From contig CAMFLJ010000146.1 of assembly GCA_945957335.1 (NCBI GenBank), positions 1-8,721 of the forward strand: a stretch of DNA of 8,721 bases, read 5' to 3'. The translations under genes were made by a program, and so were the position numbers. The notes beneath the pieces were generated by a model. That model saw only the letters and a program-made list of their open reading frames with translations, had not been told where the DNA came from and searched no databases. The number at the start of each line of letters is the position of its first letter. The stretch's first letter is position 1. Below are positions 1 to 6,023 of this stretch, in pieces. Source of the DNA: an uncultured Actinomycetes bacterium (GTDB lineage: Bacteria > Actinomycetota > Acidimicrobiia > Acidimicrobiales > Acidimicrobilacustridaceae).

Positions 1-435
1 GAGGGCCTCCTGGCCGACATCACCGCCCACCCGCGGTCGGCCTACGTCGCCGAGCTCGTGGGCACGAACCTGGTCACCGGCACCGTGCGCGGCGGCGTGC
101 TCACCACGGCCGGCGGCGGCGTCCTCGTCGTCCCCGGTGACACCCCCGACGGGCCCGCCCTCGCCTCGGTGCGCCCCAGCGCCATCACCCTCCACCGCGG
201 GCCGCCCGAGGGCAGCGCCCGCAACACCTGGGCGGCCACGGTGGTCGACGTCGACCACCTCGGCGACCGGGTGCGGGTGCGGCTGCAGGGCCCGGTCGAC
301 CTGGTGGCCGAGCTCACCACGGCCGGGCTGGCGGCCCTCGACGCCCGCGTCGACGACCGCGTGTGGGCCTCGCTCAAGGCCAGCGAGGTGGCGGTGACGG
401 CCGCCGACGGGGCCGAGGCCGCCGACGCCCCGTGA
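1..435 (+). CDS. modC: Molybdate ABC transporter ATP-binding protein, C-terminal part (partial at 5' end)
   Basis: The reading frame is open from base 1 and ends in TGA at 433-435, giving 144 residues of an ABC transporter ATPase tail. The Walker A, signature and Walker B motifs would lie upstream of the window. The first visible residues (HPRSAYVAELVGTNL) are the typical junction between an importer ATPase and its C-terminal TOBE domain. The rest, with VRPSAITLHR, PEGSARNTW and a LGDRVRVRLQGPV strand, fits a single TOBE domain of the actinobacterial ModC kind, which binds oxyanion and modulates the ATPase. The protein would energise molybdate uptake from the cytoplasmic face of the membrane; modA and modB would be expected upstream. 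Assignment as an importer ATPase is firm. Molybdate specificity rests on the TOBE resemblance; a sulfate or other oxyanion importer is the alternative. Confidence 0.8.
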   Translation, partial: EGLLADITAHPRSAYVAELVGTNLVTGTVRGGVLTTAGGGVLVVPGDTPDGPALASVRPSAITLHRGPPEGSARNTWAATVVDVDHLGDRVRVRLQGPVDLVAELTTAGLAALDARVDDRVWASLKASEVAVTAADGAEAADAP

Positions 436-454
436 CCGGCCCGACCACGGGAGG

Positions 455-485
455 TTGCGGCACCCGGCCCGGTGGGCGATAGGGT
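455..485 (+). promoter_or_regulatory. Putative promoter for the helicase leader
   Basis: A TAGGGT hexamer at 480-485 is a good actinobacterial TAnnnT -10 element. A TTGCGG at 455-460 could act as a -35, but the 19-nt spacing is long. Transcription would start near 491-493, right at the first strong hairpin of the leader. It lies 20 nt beyond the modC stop and about 280 nt before the helicase start. Inferred from sequence pattern only. Confidence 0.4.
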
Positions 486-490
486 GACGG

Positions 491-767
491 CACCGGAGCG
501 CACACGTGACGTGCTCCGGTGGGTGGCAACGCCGTTCGGGTGGGTAGCTCTGGAGACAGGGATCCCGGCCCCACGGCAGGGGCCACGCTCCGGGTGGCGG
601 TCCCCCGCCCCGCCCGGGAGCCGTGCGGCACGCCTCGGCCGATGGCCCGGCACCAGCGGGCGCCACGACGCCAGAGGCTGGACGAACGACAAGCCGGTGA
701 GGGGACCGGCCGCACACCGACGGATGGGCCCGTGCCCGTCCCCGCCAGCAGTGCATCGAGGACCCAC
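491..767 (+). other. Gene-free structured leader upstream of the helicase (unassigned)
   Basis: No convincing gene lies between the modC stop and the helicase start; open frames here are products of high GC. The stretch holds several perfect stems: CACCGGAGC (491-499) with GCTCCGGTG (513-521); GGCCCC (567-572) with GGGGCC (579-584); GCTCCGGG (587-594) with CCCGGGAGC (613-621, one bulged G), enclosing a GGCGG/CCGCC tetraloop hairpin (596-609); and GCCGGT (693-698) with ACCGGC (705-710), whose loop is GAGGGG. Together with the promoter-like TAGGGT just upstream, this could be a long 5' leader or a separate small RNA. I compared it by eye with cobalamin, SAM-IV, ydaO, TPP, FMN, glycine and ZTP riboswitches, tRNA, tmRNA and RNase P RNA, and recognised none. 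GC-rich DNA forms hairpins easily by chance, so confidence is modest. Confidence 0.35.
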
Positions 768-3700
768 GTGCCCGACGACGAGAACAGCGACACCGAGCCC
801 ACGAGCGGCGAGGGCTCCGACGCGCCCGTCGCCACCGTCGACATCGACGTCGAGGGCCCGTACTTCGCCTCGCTGGTCGAGGCGGCGGCGTGGGGCGAGG
901 CCTCCGATGCCGAGATCGAGCTGCTCGAGGCCAACAAGGGCGCCTGGCAGCGCGAGCTGATCGAGCGCCTCACCGAGACCGACGAGGCCCTCGACCGCCT
1001 GCGCTCCAACCGCAAGGGCGACGACCAGCAGGTGCTCGTCGACCTCGAGCACGAGCAGCGGATGCTCGAGATCGCCCTCGACCGCGTGCTCGGCGTCGAG
1101 CCCGAGCCGGGCGAGCCCGCCCCCGGCGTCAACGTGCTGCAGCTCTCGTGGGTCTCGGGCCGCCTCGTGGCGTGGCTCGGCGGGCCCGACGCCCCGCCCA
1201 CCACCGCGGATCAGCTCCGCGAGGCCCTGGCCGCCACCCACGCCCCCGACGACGTCTGGTCGGGACGGGCGCCCGTGCCGCTGCCCAACGGCGAGAAGGC
1301 CACCGCCCTCGAGGCCGGCACCGCCGACGTGCTCGGCTGGCTGCTCGGCATCGGTGCCGAGGTCGAGCCCGACGAGCTCGGCCCGAGCGTGCACTGGCTC
1401 GCCCTCGTGGCCGCGTGGGCCGTCGAGCTCGTGGCCCGCGGCGCCATGGTGCCCACCCTGCGCCGGGCCCGCACCGGCCGCAAGAACCAGAACCGGTCGG
1501 CGTTCGGCGTGGCGTGGAACCCCGCCCTCATCGACGCCGAGCACCTCAAGGCCGTCGCCGACGCCATGCCCGGCTCGGTCAGCGCCCTGTCGCCCTCGGT
1601 CGACGGGCCCACCATGGCCCGCTCGGTGCTGGCCGAGGTCGTCGACGTGATCTGCCACAGCGCGGCCAAGCAGGTCGACGTGCCCGCCGCCCCCGACGAC
1701 CCCCGCACGCCGGCTGCCGCGGCCGAGGCCTTCCTCGCCCGCCTCGACGGCACCCCCTTCGACGTGCCCGCGGGCATCGCCGGTGAGCTCACCAACGCCC
1801 TCGAGCGCTGGTCGCTGCCGGTCACCTCCAAGAGCTACCGCTCGCTGATCGTGCAGCTCGACCCGCCCGACTCCGGCGATGCCTGGCACCTCGCCGTGCT
1901 CGCCCCCGGCAAGGGCCAGTCGGTCTCGCCGGTCGAGGTCGCGCTGGTCAACGCCGGCAACCAGCGGCGCGAGCTCGAGGGCAACCTCGTGCGCCTCGAG
2001 CGCCTCTACCCGCCGCTGCAGCGGCCCGGCAGCCTGCGCCGCGGAGAGGTCGTGCTGAGCCAGGCCGAGGCCTGGGAGCTGATGACCGAGACGGGCGCCG
2101 TGCTCGCCGACGCCGGCTTCGACGTCCGGGTGCCGGCGCTCTCGCGCAAGCGGCCCACCCCCTCGCTGCGGATGTTCGCCGACGCCGGCGACAGCGTCGT
2201 GGGCGCCCACCAGCTCGCCAACGTGAGCTGGACCGCGGTGTTCGACGACATCGAGCTCACCGCCGCCGACATCGCCCGCCTGGCCAAGGAGGCCCGCCCG
2301 CTGGTGCGCGCCGGCGGCCGCTGGGTGGCCCTCGACCACGCCGACCTCGCCGCCGCCGCCGAGGCCCTGGCCGAGCGGGCCAAGAAGCCCCAGCTCACCG
2401 GGGCCGAGATGCTGCGCCAGGCCCTCGGCCTCGACGGCACGCCCCTCGCCGGTGGCGTCTCCATCGAGGGCTCCGGCTGGGCCGCCGACCTGCTCTCGAA
2501 GGCCTCCACGGCGTCGTTGGCCCCGGCCGAGACGCCCGACGAGTTCCGCGGCGACCTGCGCAGCTACCAGGCCGAGGCGCTGTCGTGGCTCCGCTTCCTC
2601 GACACCACCGGCCTCGGCGGCTGCCTCGCCCTCGACATGGGCCTGGGCAAGACGCCCACGATGCTCGCCCACCTGGCCGGCACCGCCGGCGAGGACCCGG
2701 CCCTGGTCATCGCCCCACCTGCCGTCGTCGGCAACTGGGCGGCCGAGGCCCGCAAGTTCGTGCCCGGCCTGAAGGTGCTCGTGCACCACGGCGCCTCCCG
2801 CGCCGAGGAGGACGAGATCGCCGGGCAGGCGGCCAAGGCCGACGTGATCATCACCACCTACGCCACCGCCGTCCGCGACATCGAGGCGCTGGAGAAGATC
2901 GAGTGGGGCCGCGTCGTGCTCGACGAGGCCCAGGCCATCAAGAACCCGGCCAACGACACCGCCCAGCAGCTGCGCCGCCTGAACGCCCACTCGCGCATCG
3001 CCCTCACCGGCACGCCGATCGAGAACGGCCTCGGCGACCTGTGGGCGATCCTCGACTTCACCAACCCCGGTCTGGTGGGCGCCCGCCCCCAGTTCATCGC
3101 CTCGCTCTCGGGCAACGGCGAGGGCGGCCGGGCCCAGGGCGAGTCCGCCCTGCGGGCGCTCAACGGCATCCTCGTGTTCCGCCGCACCAAGAGCGAGCCC
3201 GCCATCGCCGCCGAGCTGCCCGACCGCATCGACGAGCTCGACCACTGCGCGATGACCCCCGAGCAGATCGGCCTCTACCAGGCGGTGCTCGACAACCTGG
3301 TCACCGGGGCCGCCACCGAGGACGGCGCCGACTCCCGCAAGGGCGCGGTGCTGGCCGCCATCACCGCCCTCAAGCAGATCTGCAACCACCCCGTCGCCTA
3401 CCGCGACGACGACGGCCCCCTCGACGGCCGGTCGGGCAAGCTCGCCCGCCTCGAGGAGATCGTCGAGCAGGTCTACGCCGCCGGCGAGCGCGTGCTGGTG
3501 TTCACCCACTTCGCCGAGTGGGGCCAGAAGCTCGCCGACCACCTCACCAAGCGCTTCGACATCCCGGTGGGCTGCTACCACGGCGGGCTGTCCCGCGGCG
3601 CCCGCGACCAGCTCGTGGCCGAGTTCCAGGCCCTCGACGGGCCCGGCGCTCTGGTGCTCTCGCTCAAGGCCGGCGGCACCGGCCTCAACCTCACCAACGC

Positions 3701-4004
3701 CAACCACGTCGTGCTCTACGACCGCTGGTGGAACCCGGCGGTCGAGGACCAGGCCCGTGACCGCGCCTGGCGCATCGGCCAGACCAAGACCGTCATCGCC
3801 CACCGCCTGGTGTGCCCGGGCACGGTCGACGAGCGGGTCGAGGAGGTCGTCGCCGGCAAGCGCCACATCGCCGACCTCGTCCTGCCCAAGTCGAGCTCGC
3901 TGGGCGACCTCGACCCGACGCAGCTCCAGACCGCCCTCGGCCTGCGCACCGACGAGCTGCTCACCGAATCGGCCGACGAGGCCGCCGAGGAGACCGCCGC
4001 ATGA
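768..4004 (+). CDS. helZ: HelZ/YwqA-type SNF2-family helicase
   Basis: A 1078-residue SNF2-family (SF2) ATPase, predicted to translocate on double-stranded DNA rather than unwind it. Helicase motifs are intact: LRSYQAEALSWL just before the core, motif I DMGLGKT (623-629), motif Ia LVIAPPAVVGNW (646-657), motif II DEAQ (719-722), motif III ALTGTPIEN (745-753), motif IV RVLVFTHF (908-915), motif V AGGTGLNL (968-975), DRWWNP (985-990) and motif VI QARDRAWRIGQ (995-1005). Residues of roughly 355-580 match the SNF2-associated (DUF3670) region of mycobacterial HelZ (Rv2101); the first 90 or so residues are acidic and variable. GTG 768 is chosen because GAGGA at 758-762 sits 5 nt before it and residue 1 starts a plausible acidic N-terminus. 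The open frame extends to 519, and a GTG at 732 is also possible, but neither has better support. The stop overlaps the next start (ATGA), so the two genes are probably coupled. Family assignment is firm; cellular role is not known from sequence. Confidence 0.9.
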   Translation: MPDDENSDTEPTSGEGSDAPVATVDIDVEGPYFASLVEAAAWGEASDAEIELLEANKGAWQRELIERLTETDEALDRLRSNRKGDDQQVLVDLEHEQRMLEIALDRVLGVEPEPGEPAPGVNVLQLSWVSGRLVAWLGGPDAPPTTADQLREALAATHAPDDVWSGRAPVPLPNGEKATALEAGTADVLGWLLGIGAEVEPDELGPSVHWLALVAAWAVELVARGAMVPTLRRARTGRKNQNRSAFGVAWNPALIDAEHLKAVADAMPGSVSALSPSVDGPTMARSVLAEVVDVICHSAAKQVDVPAAPDDPRTPAAAAEAFLARLDGTPFDVPAGIAGELTNALERWSLPVTSKSYRSLIVQLDPPDSGDAWHLAVLAPGKGQSVSPVEVALVNAGNQRRELEGNLVRLERLYPPLQRPGSLRRGEVVLSQAEAWELMTETGAVLADAGFDVRVPALSRKRPTPSLRMFADAGDSVVGAHQLANVSWTAVFDDIELTAADIARLAKEARPLVRAGGRWVALDHADLAAAAEALAERAKKPQLTGAEMLRQALGLDGTPLAGGVSIEGSGWAADLLSKASTASLAPAETPDEFRGDLRSYQAEALSWLRFLDTTGLGGCLALDMGLGKTPTMLAHLAGTAGEDPALVIAPPAVVGNWAAEARKFVPGLKVLVHHGASRAEEDEIAGQAAKADVIITTYATAVRDIEALEKIEWGRVVLDEAQAIKNPANDTAQQLRRLNAHSRIALTGTPIENGLGDLWAILDFTNPGLVGARPQFIASLSGNGEGGRAQGESALRALNGILVFRRTKSEPAIAAELPDRIDELDHCAMTPEQIGLYQAVLDNLVTGAATEDGADSRKGAVLAAITALKQICNHPVAYRDDDGPLDGRSGKLARLEEIVEQVYAAGERVLVFTHFAEWGQKLADHLTKRFDIPVGCYHGGLSRGARDQLVAEFQALDGPGALVLSLKAGGTGLNLTNANHVVLYDRWWNPAVEDQARDRAWRIGQTKTVIAHRLVCPGTVDERVEEVVAGKRHIADLVLPKSSSLGDLDPTQLQTALGLRTDELLTESADEAAEETAA

Positions 4005-4276
4005 GCCGCTCCCGTCGCCGCCCGGCAGCCAAGAAGCAGCAGGCCGACCGCGCCGCCGCCAAGAAGTTCTGGGGTGAGATCCCCACCGACGAGCCGCCGG
4101 TCGTGGCCCAGCCCGACGACCCCACCGCCATGGTGCTGTCGCTCGGCGCCCCGCCGCTGCGCACCGTCGAGCGCCCCTCGCAGGAGGCGTTCGCCAAGCT
4201 CTACAACCGGGCCGCCGCCATGGCGTTCGGCCTGGCGGTCGCCGCCGGCCTCGACGACGACCCCTCCTCCGACTGA
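4001..4276 (+). CDS. Small hypothetical protein coupled to the helicase
   Basis: A 91-residue protein starting at an ATG that overlaps the helicase stop by 4 nt, with a GAGGAGA ribosome-binding site at 3987-3993. Tight coupling and a good ribosome-binding site make it a likely real gene. The N-terminus is strongly basic (MSRSRRRPAAKK), followed by KKFWGEIP, a Pro/Asp linker, a short segment AMVLSLGAPPL and a probable helix EAFAKLYNRAAAMAFGLAVA, ending in an acidic tail. It has no Cys or His, so it cannot be a zinc finger, and no membrane segment I trust. I do not recognise the family. In many bacteria this helicase type is paired with a SWIM zinc-finger protein (ywqA-ywqB in Bacillus subtilis). 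The LGxPPL plus alanine-rich helix pattern loosely recalls the tail of such proteins, but that is recollection, not a demonstrated match. A helicase accessory or DNA-binding role is a guess from context. Confidence 0.75.
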   Translation: MSRSRRRPAAKKQQADRAAAKKFWGEIPTDEPPVVAQPDDPTAMVLSLGAPPLRTVERPSQEAFAKLYNRAAAMAFGLAVAAGLDDDPSSD

Positions 4277-4285
4277 CCCAGCTCG

Positions 4286-5353
4286 TCAGGTGGTGAGGGC
4301 GGCGACGTCGGCGAGGAGCTCGAAGGAGCGCACGCGCTCGTCGGGGTCGCTGACGTTGGTGGTGACCATCAGCTCCTGCACGCCGGTGCGCCCGGCCAGC
4401 TCGAGCAGGCTCTCGCGCACCGTGGCCGGCGAGCCCACCACGTAGGTGGCGGTGAGCTTGCGGACGAACTCCTTCTCGGCCGGCGTGTAGGAGTACTCGG
4501 CGGCCTCCTGCGGTGTCGGCGCCGGGCCGGGTCGGCCGGTGCGCATCCGCAGCATCGACAGCGCCTGGGGCGCGGCCAGCCAGTGGGCGTGCTCGTCGGT
4601 GTCGGCGCAGACCACGTTGACGCCGATCATGGCGTAGGGCTCGTCGAGGGTCTCGGAGATGCGGAACGTGTCGCGGTAGAGCGAGAGGGCCTCGAGCGTG
4701 CCGCCGCCGCTGAAGTGGTGGGCGAACGAGAACGGCAGGCCGAGCATGGCGGCCAGCTGGGCGCTGTAGCCGCTGGAGCCGAGCAGCCAGATGGCCGGCA
4801 GGCTCGGGGCGTGGGGCACGGCCTTCACCTGGGCGTAGGGGTGGTCGTCGGGGAACGAGCCCTCGAGCCACGCCACCAGCTCGGCCAGCTGCTGGGGGAA
4901 GTCCTCGCCGTCGGAGAGCTGGCTGGTGCGGCGCAGCGCCCGGGCGGTCATGGGGTCGGTCCCGGGAGCCCGACCCAGGCCGAGGTCGATGCGGCCGGGG
5001 TGCAGCGACTCGAGCATCCCGAACTGCTCGGCGATCACGAGCGGCGAGTGGTTCGGCAGCATGACGCCGCCGGAGCCGAGCCGCATGGTCCCGGTGGCCG
5101 ACGCCAGGTGGGCCAGCAGCACGGCCGGCGACGAGCTGGCGATGCTCGGCAGGGAGTGGTGCTCGGCCACCCAGTAGCGGTGGTAGCCGAGCTGCTCGGC
5201 GCGCTGGGCGAGCGCGGTGGAGCGGTGCAGGGCCTGGCCGGGGGTGACGCCGCGGCCGACGGGAACGACGTCGAGGATCGACAGGCGCACGGGGCGCTCG
5301 CCGCCGAGGAGCCGCAGCTCGCCGGGGGCGACGGTGGTGGGCCCGGCGCTCAC
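4286..5353 (-). CDS. LLM-class flavin-dependent oxidoreductase (YhbW/MsnO8-like)
   Basis: A 355-residue bacterial-luciferase-like TIM-barrel oxidoreductase of luciferase group 1, the group that includes E. coli YhbW. Characteristic blocks are LSILDVVPV (24-32), LGYHRYWVAEHH (55-66), LGSGGVMLPNHSPLVIAEQF (92-111), PGRIDLGLGRAPGTD (119-133), IWLLGSSGYSAQLAA in the middle and a VGSPATVRESL segment near the end. Such enzymes use reduced FMN and oxygen to oxidise organic substrates; the substrate cannot be read from sequence. The GTG at 5353 overlaps the upstream HD gene stop as GTGA, the same coupling seen at the other junctions in this window, so I use it. The family N-terminus begins at residue 22, where an in-frame GTG at 5290 would give a 334-residue protein; neither start has a clear ribosome-binding site. 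A flavin reductase that could supply reduced FMN lies further along, in a separate operon (7739-8275). It converges on the 91-aa gene with a 9-bp gap. Confidence 0.9.
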   Translation of the reverse strand: MSAGPTTVAPGELRLLGGERPVRLSILDVVPVGRGVTPGQALHRSTALAQRAEQLGYHRYWVAEHHSLPSIASSSPAVLLAHLASATGTMRLGSGGVMLPNHSPLVIAEQFGMLESLHPGRIDLGLGRAPGTDPMTARALRRTSQLSDGEDFPQQLAELVAWLEGSFPDDHPYAQVKAVPHAPSLPAIWLLGSSGYSAQLAAMLGLPFSFAHHFSGGGTLEALSLYRDTFRISETLDEPYAMIGVNVVCADTDEHAHWLAAPQALSMLRMRTGRPGPAPTPQEAAEYSYTPAEKEFVRKLTATYVVGSPATVRESLLELAGRTGVQELMVTTNVSDPDERVRSFELLADVAALTT

Positions 5354-5925
5354 AGGCGGTCGTCGGTCGACGGGGGCGACCACTCGGAGGGGATCACCCG
5401 GCGGACGATGGGATCGAACGTGGACATGGGCTCGCTCGGGTAGTCGGGGTCGAAGGAGACCTCGTCCCAGTCGGTCGTGAAGTCGACCGTGTACTGGTAG
5501 TGGGGGTCGTCCCTGAAGGCGTCGCGGGCGTTCGGGTCGAGGCCGAGGTGCTCGCCGTAGAAGTAGGTCTGGAACAGCCCGTGGTGGGCGAGCATCCAGT
5601 GGTTCTTCTCGGAGATGAACGGGTGGAGGATCGAGGCCGCCACCTCGCCGTGGTTCATGGGCCCGAGCGACTCGCCCACGTCGTGGAAGAGGGCGCACAC
5701 CACGAGCTCGTCGTCGGCGCCGTCGCGCAGGGCCCGGGTGGCGGTCTGGAGGCTGTGCTCCAGGCGGTCGATCGGGTAGGCGGCGTCGGCGCGGAGGTCG
5801 GCCAGCATCCCCATGAGGAGGTCGGGCAGGGCGCGCATGTTCTCGGTGTGGACCCGAGCGAGCACCTGGAAGTCCGCGTCGGTGCCCTCGTCCATGCGCC
5901 GGAAGTGCATCTTGCCGTCGGTCAC
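5350..5925 (-). CDS. HD-domain protein, possible PhnZ/MIOX-like diiron oxygenase or phosphohydrolase
   Basis: A 191-residue HD-domain protein. Putative metal ligands in order are His57 (RLEHSLQTATRA), His81-Asp82 (FHDVGES), His92 (NHGEVAAS), His114 or His115 (LAHHGLFQ) and Asp154 (TDWDEVSFDPDY). The H-to-HD spacing of 24 and the six-ligand pattern ending in a WD(E/D) motif resemble the PhnZ/myo-inositol oxygenase subgroup, whose members are mixed-valent diiron oxygenases. Most database entries of this kind are simply called HD phosphohydrolase. The C-terminal FDPIVRRVI block is, as I recall, typical of this family. The GTG at 5925 is preferred because TACGCT sits 7 nt upstream, as in leaderless genes, and the family N-terminus (MHFRRMDEG) follows at once. 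The frame extends to GTG 5946; ATG 5910 is also possible. It is first in a two-gene operon with the flavin-dependent oxidoreductase. Fold is confident; chemistry is inferred. Confidence 0.8.
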   Translation of the reverse strand: MTDGKMHFRRMDEGTDADFQVLARVHTENMRALPDLLMGMLADLRADAAYPIDRLEHSLQTATRALRDGADDELVVCALFHDVGESLGPMNHGEVAASILHPFISEKNHWMLAHHGLFQTYFYGEHLGLDPNARDAFRDDPHYQYTVDFTTDWDEVSFDPDYPSEPMSTFDPIVRRVIPSEWSPPSTDDRL

Positions 5926-5932
5926 GACGAGA

Positions 5933-5938
5933 AGCGTA
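5933..5938 (-). promoter_or_regulatory. Putative -10 element of the HD gene (leaderless)
   Basis: Read on the minus strand, TACGCT fits TAnnnT and ends 7 nt before the GTG at 5925, the spacing expected when transcription starts on the first codon. No Shine-Dalgarno sequence precedes this GTG, and no convincing -35 is visible. Inference from pattern. Confidence 0.35.
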
Positions 5939-6008
5939 CCGACCACCCGGCGGCCGCCCTCGGGCCCGGCGCGGTGCGGTCGCAGTGGGAGCCGGCCCCC
6001 TCCTCCCC

Positions 6009-6014
6009 TATCCT
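6009..6014 (+). promoter_or_regulatory. Putative -10 element of guaB1 (leaderless or nearly so)
   Basis: TATCCT fits TAnnnT and ends 9 nt before the guaB1 GTG. No ribosome-binding site lies between them, so the mRNA probably has little or no leader. No good -35 is seen. It faces the HD gene's -10 about 70 bp away. Confidence 0.4.
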
Positions 6015-6023
6015 CAACCCCTC

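Noticed and set aside
541..584. tRNA- or riboswitch-like look of the GGGTAGCTCTGGAGACAGGG stretch
   Set aside because: No matching T-arm, anticodon arm or acceptor stem, and the conserved core elements of glycine, TPP, cobalamin, SAM-IV and ydaO riboswitches are missing.
519..767. N-terminal extension of the helicase from the most upstream start
   Set aside because: The extension is Arg/Pro/Gly-rich without family similarity and covers strong hairpins. GTG 768 has a ribosome-binding site and a sensible N-terminus.
42..4871. A 1609-codon open frame on the minus strand, antisense to the helicase and running into the oxidoreductase gene
   Set aside because: The protein is low-complexity Gly/Val/Leu/Glu with no domain, and it is antisense to a helicase with every motif intact. 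It is the expected GC-rich shadow frame.
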